From Rhodococcus sovatensis (lineage in GTDB: Bacteria > Actinomycetota > Actinomycetes > Mycobacteriales > Mycobacteriaceae): a DNA stretch of 64,000 bases. Position numbers and translations under genes: made by a program. This document shows, piece by piece, positions 34,193-41,568 of the stretch; within the stretch, counting starts at the first letter, position 1, and each line of letters opens with the position of its first letter. The stretch is from the NCBI RefSeq assembly GCF_037327425.1, contig NZ_CP147846.1, forward strand, positions 5,084,001 to 5,148,000, given 5' to 3'. A model generated the notes under the pieces. The model was not told the origin of the DNA. It worked only from the letters and a program-made list of their open reading frames with translations, and did no database searches.

Positions 34193-35158
34193 ATGGTCAG
34201 GGAACTTTCGCAGTTGGAACTGCTGCAGGAGCTCGTTCCGGTGGCGGAAGACAATGTCAACCGGCATATGTCGATGGCGAAGGAATGGCACCCGCACGAC
34301 TACGTGCCGTGGGACGAGGGCCGCAACTTCGCCGAGCTGGGAGGCGTCGACTACGACCCCGAGCAGAGCAAGCTCTCCGAGGTCGCCAAAGCTGCGATGA
34401 TCACCAACCTGCTCACCGAGGACAACCTCCCCTCGTACCACCGTGAGATCGCCGAGAACTTCTCACAAGATGGTGCCTGGGGGACGTGGGTCGGTCGGTG
34501 GACCGCCGAAGAAAACCGCCACGGCATCGTCATGCGTGACTACCTCGTCGTGACCCGCGGCGTCGATCCCGTTGCGCTCGAACAAGCTCGCATGATCCAC
34601 ATGACCAATGGTTTCGCGTCGCCCGCCGGATCACATACCGGACTGCTGCACTCGGTGTCGTACGTGACGTTCCAGGAACTCGCGACGCGCGTGTCGCACC
34701 GCAACACCGGCAAGGTGTGCGACGACCCGATCGCCGACCGCATGCTCCAGCGCATCGCGGCGGACGAGAACCTGCACATGATCTTCTACCGCAATATCTG
34801 CAGCGCAGCGATGGACATCGCTCCCGATCAGACATTGAACGCGGTGTCCGACATCGTCATGAACTTCCAGATGCCCGGCGCAGGCATGCCGAACTTCCGC
34901 CGCAACGGCGTGTTGATGGCCAAGCACGGCATCTACGACCTGCGCCAACACCTCGAAGAGGTTGTGTGGCCCGTTCTGCGCAAGTGGCGAGTCTTCGAGC
35001 GTGAGGACTTCACCGGTCGCGGCGAGAACAAGCGCGAGGAACTTGCCGCCTTCTTGGAGGATCTGGAGAAGCAGGCCACCAAGTTCGAGGAAATGCGTGA
35101 CCGCTCCCTCGCTCGTGAGGCCGCCAAAACGCAGCGTCTGGCCTCGCAGTCTGCGTGA
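34193..35158 (+). CDS. Acyl-ACP desaturase (soluble diiron)
   Basis: A 321-residue soluble fatty-acid desaturase that inserts a double bond in acyl-ACP using O2 and ferredoxin. Diiron ligands sit in LTEDNLPSYHREI near residue 80, TAEENRHGIVM near residue 110 and AADENLHMIFYR near residue 190, giving the two ExxH motifs. Length and pattern fit the mycobacterial DesA group. The ATG at 34193 has GGAGG at ideal spacing; an ATG 6 bp upstream is too close to it. Followed 17 bp after its stop by hairpin repeat copy 3. Confidence 0.92.
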   Translation: MVRELSQLELLQELVPVAEDNVNRHMSMAKEWHPHDYVPWDEGRNFAELGGVDYDPEQSKLSEVAKAAMITNLLTEDNLPSYHREIAENFSQDGAWGTWVGRWTAEENRHGIVMRDYLVVTRGVDPVALEQARMIHMTNGFASPAGSHTGLLHSVSYVTFQELATRVSHRNTGKVCDDPIADRMLQRIAADENLHMIFYRNICSAAMDIAPDQTLNAVSDIVMNFQMPGAGMPNFRRNGVLMAKHGIYDLRQHLEEVVWPVLRKWRVFEREDFTGRGENKREELAAFLEDLEKQATKFEEMRDRSLAREAAKTQRLASQSA

Positions 35159-35174
35159 GTGGGGGCTCCGCCCC

Positions 35175-35220
35175 CAGTGGCACGGTTAAGTGCACCCCAA
35201 TGCACTCAACCGTGCCACTG
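35175..35220 (+). repeat. 46-bp hairpin repeat, copy 3
   Basis: The best-paired copy: arms CAGTGGCACGG... and ...CCGTGCCACTG differ only at the A/C position mismatched in every copy. The loop is CCCCAA, the reverse complement of the TTGGGG loop of copy 1, although the arms are in the same orientation. GGGGGCTCCGCCCCC precedes it directly. It separates the desaturase gene from the carboxyltransferase gene. Confidence 0.87.
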
Positions 35221-35266
35221 GTGTGAAGCGCCCACCGACAAGTCAACCTGAACAACGGAGTTCGTT

Positions 35267-36817
35267 CTGAGTACGACAACGGAAAAGCTCGTCGGCCTGA
35301 CCGCGAAGCTCGAGGAAGCGCGCAATCCAGGCAGCGAGCGGGCGATCGCCAAGCGAACAGCAGCTGGGCTGCCGAGTCCGCGAGATCGGATCGACGCACT
35401 CCTGGACCCAGGTAGCTTCGTCGAATACGGAGCGCTGATGCGTGCGCCCGGGAGTAGCGCCAACCCGTACGGTGATGGCGTCGTCACCGGCCGCGGCACC
35501 GTCGAGGGCCGGCCCGTGGTGGTGTACTCGCACGACAACACGGTGTTCGGCGGATCGCTCGGGGAGATGTTCGGCCGCAAAGTCGTTGCAATGATGGAAC
35601 TCGCCGCGAAGACGGCCTGCCCGATCATCGGGATCAACGACTCGGGAGGCGCACGAGTCCAGGATGCGGTGACATCGTTGGCGTTCTACTCGGAGATCGG
35701 CAGACGGCAACGGCTGCTGTCCGGGCTGGCGCCGCAAATTTCGATCATGCTGGGCAAATGCGCAGGGGGAGCAGCATATTCACCTGCCTGTACCGACTTC
35801 GTCGTCGCGGTGCAGGATCAGGCCTACATGTTCGTCACCGGACCGGACGTGTTGAAAGCGGTTACCGGAGAGGAGATTTCGGCCGAGGACCTCGGTGGCG
35901 CCAAGAAGCAAGCCAGCTATGGGACGGTTCATCACGTTGCCGATTCGGAACCGGAAGCATTCGCCTGGGTCAAGACTCTTCTCGGCTACCTGCCCAGTAA
36001 TTGCTACGAGAGCGCGCCACTGGTCAATCCCGGGCTCGAACCCACTGTGACCGAATCGGATCTGAGTCTCGACTCGTTCCTGCCCGATTCGGACAACACT
36101 GCGTACGACATGCACGACGTCATGATGAGAGTGTTCGATGACGGAGAATTCCACGAGATCGGTGCGTTGTACGCCCCCAACGTCATCACCGCGTTCACGC
36201 GTGTCGACGGACGAACGGTCGGCGTCGTGGCGAACCAACCGACATATCTTTCCGGCGCACTGGACATCGCGAGTTCGGAGAAGGCAGCGAGGTTCATCTA
36301 CATCTGCGACGCGTACGCCATCCCGGTCGTGTTTCTCGTCGATATCCCCGGTTATCTGCCAGGGCTGGAACAGGAGCGCGCAGGGGTGATCTACCGCGGC
36401 GCGAAATTGCTTGCCGCCGTGATCGAATCGACCGTACCGAAGGTGACCGTCGTGATCCGAAAGGCGTACGGCGGTGGCTATGCCGTGATGGGCTCGAAGA
36501 ATCTCGGAGCCGATCTCAACTTCGCATGGCCGACGGCGAGGATCGCGGTCATGGGGGCAGAGGGAGCGGTCGGTCTGCTGCGTCGTCGAGAAATCGAAGC
36601 GGCAGGAGAGGACGGGCCTCGCGTCCGCCAGGGTTTCATCGACTTTTACAACGAGTTCGTCGCGACGCCCTACACCGCGGCCGAGCGTGGATACATCGAT
36701 GCGGTGATCGAACCGTCGCAGACGCGCCTCGAGATCCGCCGGGCATTGATGTTGTTGGCGGACAAGACGCCCGACCCACTCCCGCCGCGGCGCAGATCGC
36801 TCCTGCGTCCTATCTAG
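35267..36817 (+). CDS. Acyl-CoA carboxylase carboxyltransferase (beta) subunit with apparent CTG start
   Basis: A 516-residue biotin-dependent carboxyltransferase of the AccD/PccB type that moves CO2 from carboxybiotin to an acyl-CoA. The N-terminus STTTEKLVGLTAKLEEA, then RAIAKRTAAGLPSPRDRIDALLDPGSF, is the conserved family start. INDSGGARVQD near residue 125 and MGAEGAVGLLRRRE near residue 425 are oxyanion-hole regions of the two crotonase-like halves. No ATG, GTG or TTG precedes this conserved region after the upstream stop at 35249. The only fitting start is a CTG with GGAG six bases before it. The first ATG, at 35438, would delete 57 conserved residues. The alpha subunit is not adjacent. 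Confidence 0.85.
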   Translation: MSTTTEKLVGLTAKLEEARNPGSERAIAKRTAAGLPSPRDRIDALLDPGSFVEYGALMRAPGSSANPYGDGVVTGRGTVEGRPVVVYSHDNTVFGGSLGEMFGRKVVAMMELAAKTACPIIGINDSGGARVQDAVTSLAFYSEIGRRQRLLSGLAPQISIMLGKCAGGAAYSPACTDFVVAVQDQAYMFVTGPDVLKAVTGEEISAEDLGGAKKQASYGTVHHVADSEPEAFAWVKTLLGYLPSNCYESAPLVNPGLEPTVTESDLSLDSFLPDSDNTAYDMHDVMMRVFDDGEFHEIGALYAPNVITAFTRVDGRTVGVVANQPTYLSGALDIASSEKAARFIYICDAYAIPVVFLVDIPGYLPGLEQERAGVIYRGAKLLAAVIESTVPKVTVVIRKAYGGGYAVMGSKNLGADLNFAWPTARIAVMGAEGAVGLLRRREIEAAGEDGPRVRQGFIDFYNEFVATPYTAAERGYIDAVIEPSQTRLEIRRALMLLADKTPDPLPPRRRSLLRPI

Positions 36818-36837
36818 TGCTGGGCGTCCCGCCCCAG

Positions 36838-36969
36838 ACGGTATGAGGGTGCCCCGGAGATTTCATCAGCTTCGGGGGATGCGGGCCGGGGCCCCTCTCA
36901 CCCATGTTCGTGGGTTACCGAGTAGGAATTGGCCCTGCTCGGTCTATCCAACAGTGGTGGGAGGCCCCG
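36838..36969 (+). ncRNA. Candidate bridge-RNA region in the left end of the IS110 element
   Basis: IS110-family elements encode a structured guide RNA in a noncoding end. Here GGGTGCCCCGG (36848-36858) can pair with CCGGGG and CACCC between 36886 and 36903, giving a long stem. CAGTGG at 36952-36957 is identical to the target sequence at the insertion site. The longer right end (292 bp) is an alternative location. This is a structural guess without covariation support. Confidence 0.3.
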
Positions 36970-38061
36970 GTGATTACTGAGCGTACGAGTGTTGGTCTCG
37001 ATGTGCACGCACGTTCGGTCGCGGCAGCAGCGATCGACGGCGTGAGCGGCGAAATTTTCAGATCCACGTTGACCCCGGATTACGAACACATCCGATCCTG
37101 GATAGCCTCGTTACCCGGCCCGACTGCGGTCGCGTACGAAGCAGGCCCGACCGGGTTCGGGCTCTACAGGGCGCTGACGGAAGCGGGCATCCGCTGCGAA
37201 GTCGCAGCGCCGTCGAAATTGCAGCGACCTGCAGGTGACCGCATCAAAACCGACGCCCGCGACGCACTGCACCTGGCGAAACTTCTGCGTCTGGACGAGA
37301 TCACCTCGATCTCGATCCCGACCGTCGAACAGGAAGCGGCGCGTGATCTCGTGCGTGCCCGCGAGGACTGCCGAGGTGACCTGATGCGCTCGCGGCACCG
37401 GTTGTCCAAACTACTTCTGCGTCATGGCATCGTCTACTGCGCTGGCAACGCCTGGACCCAGGGCCACGACCGATGGCTGCGGGGGGACGCGCGCCGAGCA
37501 TTGACTATGCCCGCGACGCGATTGGCATTCGACGCCGACTACGACCACGTACTGACCATGACCGCGCGCCGTGACAGGTTGGATGCAGCAATCGAGGCGA
37601 TGGCCGCCGACAGCGAATTCACACCCATCGTGCATCGACTCGGATGCTTACGCGGGGTGGCGACGCTGACCGGATTCTCCTTGGCAGTGGAAATCGGAGA
37701 CTGGAACCGCTTCACTGGCAACACAATTGGATCGTTCGTCGGACTGGTACCGAGTGAACACTCCTCTGGCGGATCGCGGGCGCAGGGGTCGATCACCAAG
37801 ACCGGCAACACACACATACGCAGGTTGCTCATCGAGTCCGCCTGGCAACACCGCCCGCACTACACGCTCGGCGCCACCATGACCAAACGGTGGGACCTGG
37901 CCCCGGCCGCAGCACGAGCTCGCGGCAATGCCGGCAACCATCGCCTGCACAATCGGTGGGTCCGATTCACCGAACGCCGCAAACGGCCCGTAGTAGCCAA
38001 CGTCGCCATCGCACGAGAGATGGCCGGCTGGTGCTGGTCACTGGCAGTGATGGACTGCTGA
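36970..38061 (+). CDS. IS110-family transposase (DEDD recombinase)
   Basis: A 363-residue, apparently intact transposase. The N-terminal RuvC-like DEDD domain shows VGLDVHARS (first Asp), YEAGPTGFGLY (Glu) and KTDARDALHLAKLL (last Asp pair). The C-terminal Transposase_20 domain has RLGCLRGVATLTGFSLA and GLVPSEHSSGGSRAQGSITKTG, which includes the catalytic Ser region. Such enzymes are guided by a bridge RNA and leave no target duplication beyond a short core. The GTG start was chosen because the family begins a few residues before GLDVH; in-frame codons back to 36904 run through the left noncoding structure. Confidence 0.92.
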   Translation: MITERTSVGLDVHARSVAAAAIDGVSGEIFRSTLTPDYEHIRSWIASLPGPTAVAYEAGPTGFGLYRALTEAGIRCEVAAPSKLQRPAGDRIKTDARDALHLAKLLRLDEITSISIPTVEQEAARDLVRAREDCRGDLMRSRHRLSKLLLRHGIVYCAGNAWTQGHDRWLRGDARRALTMPATRLAFDADYDHVLTMTARRDRLDAAIEAMAADSEFTPIVHRLGCLRGVATLTGFSLAVEIGDWNRFTGNTIGSFVGLVPSEHSSGGSRAQGSITKTGNTHIRRLLIESAWQHRPHYTLGATMTKRWDLAPAAARARGNAGNHRLHNRWVRFTERRKRPVVANVAIAREMAGWCWSLAVMDC

Positions 38062-38286
38062 GACCCTCCTGAACCCGCTTCGCCGGCCAGAGACACCGGT
38101 GGTGACAGCGCGTGGATCGACCCGCGACGCCCCTGTGAGCAGACCTGCACGGTCGACGCTCGATGCCAGATACGCGGATACGATCCTGCCGAACACCCGT
38201 CCTGCGGTACCCAACCCGCGTATATCAGTCTGACCGCGCGTCGAGATACGACACGCTCACCACCACAGACTCACCGACGAAGCGCA

Positions 38287-38321
38287 GAGACGCCGTCGGG
38301 GTCGCTCCCCGGCGGCGTCTC
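38287..38321 (+). other. Strong hairpin in the right noncoding end of the IS110 element
   Basis: GAGACGCCG pairs perfectly with CGGCGTCTC, and an inner GGGG/CCCC pair encloses a short loop. It lies 32 bp from the inferred right boundary, ahead of a TTGACA hexamer. It may be a terminator protecting the element, part of a guide RNA, or a transposase-recognised end structure. Confidence 0.5.
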
Positions 38322-38353
38322 ACCCTGCCCTCTTGACAAAGTTGTTCCCATAT

Positions 38354-38399
38354 CAGTGGCGCGGTTAAGTGCATTCCAGTGCACTCAATCGTGCCACTG
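38354..38399 (+). repeat. 46-bp hairpin repeat, copy 4, split by the IS110 element
   Basis: Arms CAGTGGCGCGG... and ...TCGTGCCACTG with loop TTCCAG. The right side is followed by GCGGCGGAGCCGCC. The GC hairpin that precedes the other copies is absent here, but a matching one lies 1.5 kb upstream at 36821-36835, just after the carboxyltransferase gene. Before the insertion this copy therefore sat immediately downstream of that gene, like the others. Confidence 0.83.
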
Positions 38400-38420
38400 G
38401 CGGCGGAGCCGCCATAATGT

Positions 38421-39128
38421 GTGGTGACCGAATTCTGGGACCGCATCTCCGCGGTAAGTCCTGATCCGCCCGTATGGATCGTCCAAGCTGCAGCGCTGGT
38501 GGCGCTCGCGATCGTGCTGATTCCGCAGACGTGGAGGATCGCCCGCAACGTCGTGACGATCGCCCACGAAGGCGCTCACCTCTTCGTTGCGCTGATCACC
38601 GGCAGGCAGCTTATGGGCCTGCGGCTGCATTCCGACACATCAGGGGTGGCGATCTCCAAGGGCAAGCCGACAGGTCTCGGTGTCATCGCGATGACGTTTG
38701 CGGGCTATATCGGGCCGTCGCTGCTCGGACTCGGTGCGGCGTTCGTGCTCGGCACTCAACGTGCATCCGCGGTGCTCTGGATCGGAATCATCTCGATCGC
38801 TCTGATGCTGTTGATGATTCGGAACATCTACGGGTTCGCGTCGTTGGTCACCGTCGGTGCCGCGCTGTTCGTCGTGTCCTGGTGGGGAACCGGAGAGCAG
38901 CAGGTTGCCGTTGCTTATTTCCTGACGTTCTTCCTGCTGATCGCCGGACCCCGTCCGGTCCTCGAACTGCAACGATCGCGCAGTTCGGGGCGGGCACGGG
39001 ACTCCGACGCCGATCAGTTGGCTCGCCTGACGTTCCTCCCCGGAATCGTGTGGGTCGGCCTGTTCCTGCTGGTTACGGTCGGCTCGCTTGCAATGGGCGC
39101 GTGGCGGATTCTGGTTCCGGTGCAGTGA
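38421..39128 (+). CDS. M50-like membrane metallopeptidase family protein
   Basis: A 235-residue membrane protein with about six helices. VTIAHEGAHLFVALITG near residue 48 is the HExxH site of the M50B-like group, within a transmembrane segment. The typical downstream NPDG motif is not obvious; GFASLVTVG or GPRPVLEL lie where a third ligand might be. Substrate unknown. Two in-frame GTG codons at 38421 and 38424 could start it, directly after repeat copy 4. Its 3' end overlaps the opposing NADH dehydrogenase gene by 56 bp. Confidence 0.78.
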   Translation: MVTEFWDRISAVSPDPPVWIVQAAALVALAIVLIPQTWRIARNVVTIAHEGAHLFVALITGRQLMGLRLHSDTSGVAISKGKPTGLGVIAMTFAGYIGPSLLGLGAAFVLGTQRASAVLWIGIISIALMLLMIRNIYGFASLVTVGAALFVVSWWGTGEQQVAVAYFLTFFLLIAGPRPVLELQRSRSSGRARDSDADQLARLTFLPGIVWVGLFLLVTVGSLAMGAWRILVPVQ

Positions 39129-40506
39129 CCGGTTCACCTGCGGTGAAGTAGAACATCGCCCGACGCGCGTCGACCTGCTGCTCGGTGATCGCGAGCTGCC
39201 CGCGGCTCTTGGAGAAGAACGCCGTCAGCCAGGAGATGACGGTGGTGAGGCGGCTGCGGAATCCGACGATGTAGAGCAGGTGCACGAGTAGCCACATGAC
39301 CCAGGCAATGAAACCGGTGACCTTGATCGGTCCGACCTGAGCAACGGCCGAGAACCGAGACACCGTCGCCATCGATCCCTTGTCGAAGTACTTGAAGTCC
39401 TTGCGCTCGGGCGCATCCTTGCCCGAGCGAACCGCTTCGACGCCGTCGGAGATGACGCGCGCTGCGTAGCGTCCACCCTGGATGGCAACCTGTGCGACGC
39501 CGGGGAGCTTGTCCAGCGCCATCATGTCGCCGACGACGAACACCTCCGGGTGCCCTGGCAACGACAGGTCCTTCTCGACGAGCACACGTCCGGCGCGGTC
39601 GATCGGGGCGCCCGACTGTTCGGCGAGGGTCTTCCCGAGTGGGCTGGCCGCGACACCTGCAGACCAGACTTTGGTGCGCGAGGAAATACGTCGAACAGTT
39701 CCGTCGGAATCTTTGACGGTCAGACCGTTGGCGTCGAGGTCGGTGACCATCGCGCCGAGCTGGATGTCGACGCCCATCTTGGTGAGCCGCTTGGCTGCGG
39801 CCTGTCCGAGGGAGTCGGCGAACGGCGGCAGCACTTTGGGTGCGGCGTCGAGCAGAATGACGTGGGCGCTGCGGCTGTCGATGTGGCGGAAGGTGCCGTT
39901 CAGGGTCGTGTTGGCGAGTTCGGCGATCTGTCCGGCCATTTCGACACCGGTGGGTCCCGCGCCGACGACGACGAAGGTGAGCAGGCGTTCGATTTCGGCT
40001 GGATCCGTGGCGAGTTCGGCCTGGTCGAAGGCGCCGATGATGCGGCCGCGCAGCTCGAGGGCGTCGTCGATGGTCTTCATTCCCGGTGCGTATTCGGCGA
40101 AGTGGTCGTTGCCGAAGTACGACTGGCCGGATCCCGCGGCGACGATGAGGCTGTCGTAGCTGGTTTCGGTGACGCGTTCGAGAAACTGTGAGGTGACAGT
40201 TCTGTTGTCGAGATCGATGCCGTTGACCTCGCCGAGAATGACGGACGCGTTGGGCTGATCCTTGAGGATCATCCGGGTCGACGGTGCGATCTCACCTTCG
40301 GAGAGGATGCCGGTTGCCACCTGGTACAGCAGGGGTTGAAAGAGGTGGTGGGTGGTCTTGGCGATCAGAGTGACGTCGACGTTGGCTTTCCGTAGTTGTT
40401 TCGCTGCGAACAGTCCACCGAACCCGGAACCGATGATGACGACGTGATGTCGATGGAGCCGCCTGGCGAGTGCCGGGGTGAGTTCGGGCGCGTTGGACGC
40501 GGACAT
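39073..40506 (-). CDS. ndh: Type II NADH dehydrogenase (NDH-2)
   Basis: A 477-residue single-subunit NADH:menaquinone oxidoreductase at the inner face of the membrane; it does not pump protons. The FAD site is HHVVIIGSGFGGLFAAKQLRK near residue 20, the NADH site TFVVVGAGPTGVEMAGQIAEL near residue 175, and VFVVGDMMAL near residue 320 the second FAD contact. AVQIGGRY-like residues (VAIQGGRYAARVI) contact quinone. A C-terminal amphipathic or hydrophobic pair (IAWVMWLLVHLLYIVGF) anchors it. Single gene, convergent with the M50-like gene. Confidence 0.9.
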   Translation of the reverse strand: MSASNAPELTPALARRLHRHHVVIIGSGFGGLFAAKQLRKANVDVTLIAKTTHHLFQPLLYQVATGILSEGEIAPSTRMILKDQPNASVILGEVNGIDLDNRTVTSQFLERVTETSYDSLIVAAGSGQSYFGNDHFAEYAPGMKTIDDALELRGRIIGAFDQAELATDPAEIERLLTFVVVGAGPTGVEMAGQIAELANTTLNGTFRHIDSRSAHVILLDAAPKVLPPFADSLGQAAAKRLTKMGVDIQLGAMVTDLDANGLTVKDSDGTVRRISSRTKVWSAGVAASPLGKTLAEQSGAPIDRAGRVLVEKDLSLPGHPEVFVVGDMMALDKLPGVAQVAIQGGRYAARVISDGVEAVRSGKDAPERKDFKYFDKGSMATVSRFSAVAQVGPIKVTGFIAWVMWLLVHLLYIVGFRSRLTTVISWLTAFFSKSRGQLAITEQQVDARRAMFYFTAGEPVTAPEPESATRPLQASRP

Positions 40507-40619
40507 GGGTGTGTCCTTCTACGTTCGGGACGGGTCCGGTGTGCGGCCGTCATGTGTGCTGTGTCACTCTGGTGGTTGAAGAGTACACGACACCATGTAC
40601 GAATGTTAAGACAATAAAT

Positions 40620-41081
40620 TCAGCGACCGATATCCTCGTTCCATACGAGTGGTTCACGCTCGATGAAGTCGGCCATCAGATCGATGCACTCCTGATTTCG
40701 GAGTACCGTCACCTCGACCCCGTGCTCACGCAACCATTCGTGGCCCCCGTCGAACGTGACGTTCTCGCCCACGATCACCGCGCCGATACCGAATTGGCGT
40801 ACCAGCCCGCTGCAATACCAGCACGGCGACAGCGTTGTCACCATCGTGGTCGAGCGGTAGTCACGCTGCCGACCTGCCGCTCGAAACGCGTCCGTCTCCC
40901 CGTGTACCGATGGGTCGTCGTGTTGGATGCGTCTGTTGCGGCCTGCCCCGAGCACAGTTCCGTCGGCCGCGAACAACGCCGCTCCGATGGGTATCCCGCC
41001 CTCGCGCGCACCGAGACGAGCCTGATCTATCGCGACACGAAGCATTCTCTCGGGCTCCGCCGGTGTCGAAGGACCTGTCAC
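40620..41081 (-). CDS. Cytosine deaminase of the yeast FCY1 type
   Basis: A 153-residue zinc deaminase. VHGETDAFRAAG near residue 55 has the zinc His and catalytic Glu, and TLSPCWYCSGLVRQFG near residue 82 the PCxxC ligands. The end matches fungal cytosine deaminase closely in pattern: VVGENVTF, then DLMADFIEREPLVWNEDIGR, a C-terminal lid that is diagnostic of that group. It probably converts cytosine to uracil for pyrimidine salvage; guanine or other bases are possible. The GTG at 41081 lies 4 bp after the stop of the upstream small-protein gene, so they are co-transcribed. Confidence 0.82.
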   Translation of the reverse strand: MTGPSTPAEPERMLRVAIDQARLGAREGGIPIGAALFAADGTVLGAGRNRRIQHDDPSVHGETDAFRAAGRQRDYRSTTMVTTLSPCWYCSGLVRQFGIGAVIVGENVTFDGGHEWLREHGVEVTVLRNQECIDLMADFIEREPLVWNEDIGR

Positions 41082-41085
41082 GTCG

Positions 41086-41415
41086 TCACTCTCTGTGCGG
41101 CAAGCGTTCTCCGGTGTCGGGATCGATCTCCACCGGGATATCGGTCGAATCGGGATGGTAGATGATGGGCTCGTGTTCCACCGCTCGGCGTGTGCCTGCA
41201 CGGAGTGAGAAGAACCCGCCCACGAACAAGATGACCACTGCTACTGCGGCGATCGCAACCCAGCCTTCGAACCCGCCGGCGAGAGCAGTGATGAACAGCC
41301 CTGCCGCGACAATCGCAGACATCAGCATGATGACGGCGCCTCGCGTTTGCACATTCTTGATCCACCGTGGTCCTGGCGTGGGCTTCTGATCCCCAGAATT
41401 ATTCTGATCTGCCAT
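41086..41415 (-). CDS. Small two-span membrane protein
   Basis: A 109-residue protein. The N-terminal 35 residues are polar (QKPTPGPRWIKN). Two helices follow (about residues 28-48 and 52-70), then a cytosolic tail ending in a conserved-looking EPIIYHPDSTDIPVEIDPDTGERLP. No known function. Placed directly before the cytosine deaminase gene with 4 bp between stop and next start. Its start is set by the family-like MADQ; longer in-frame ATG extensions look noncoding. Confidence 0.65.
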   Translation of the reverse strand: MADQNNSGDQKPTPGPRWIKNVQTRGAVIMLMSAIVAAGLFITALAGGFEGWVAIAAVAVVILFVGGFFSLRAGTRRAVEHEPIIYHPDSTDIPVEIDPDTGERLPHRE

Positions 41416-41568
41416 GTTTCGCGTCCCTTCGTGTTTCTCCCTCCTCGAGTTACCCGTCTGAGAAAGATTCACACGCGTCCGTCGGAGTTGGAATTGCGGA
41501 CCGGAACCGACCGCAATAGCTCTTAGCGTCAGCGTTCGTACCGAATCCACGAACCAAGGGGTGGCGCA

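Larger units (their letters stand above)
36838..38353 (+). mobile_element. IS110-family insertion sequence inside a hairpin repeat
   Basis: An element of about 1516 bp: 132 bp of left noncoding DNA, one transposase gene and 292 bp of right noncoding DNA. Boundaries are inferred from a shared CAG: left flank GCGTCCCGCCCCAG, right flank CAGTGGCGCGG. Joining them at one CAG recreates the GC hairpin plus left arm seen in the other repeat copies. Inverted terminal repeats are not evident, as expected for IS110. Both noncoding ends contain strong hairpins. Boundaries are uncertain by up to three bases. Confidence 0.8.

Noticed and set aside
38333..38353. Junction promoter of a circular IS110 intermediate (TTGACA in the right end, TATGAG in the left end)
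   Set aside because: With one CAG at the junction the spacer is 22 bp, too long for a good promoter, so I do not claim it.
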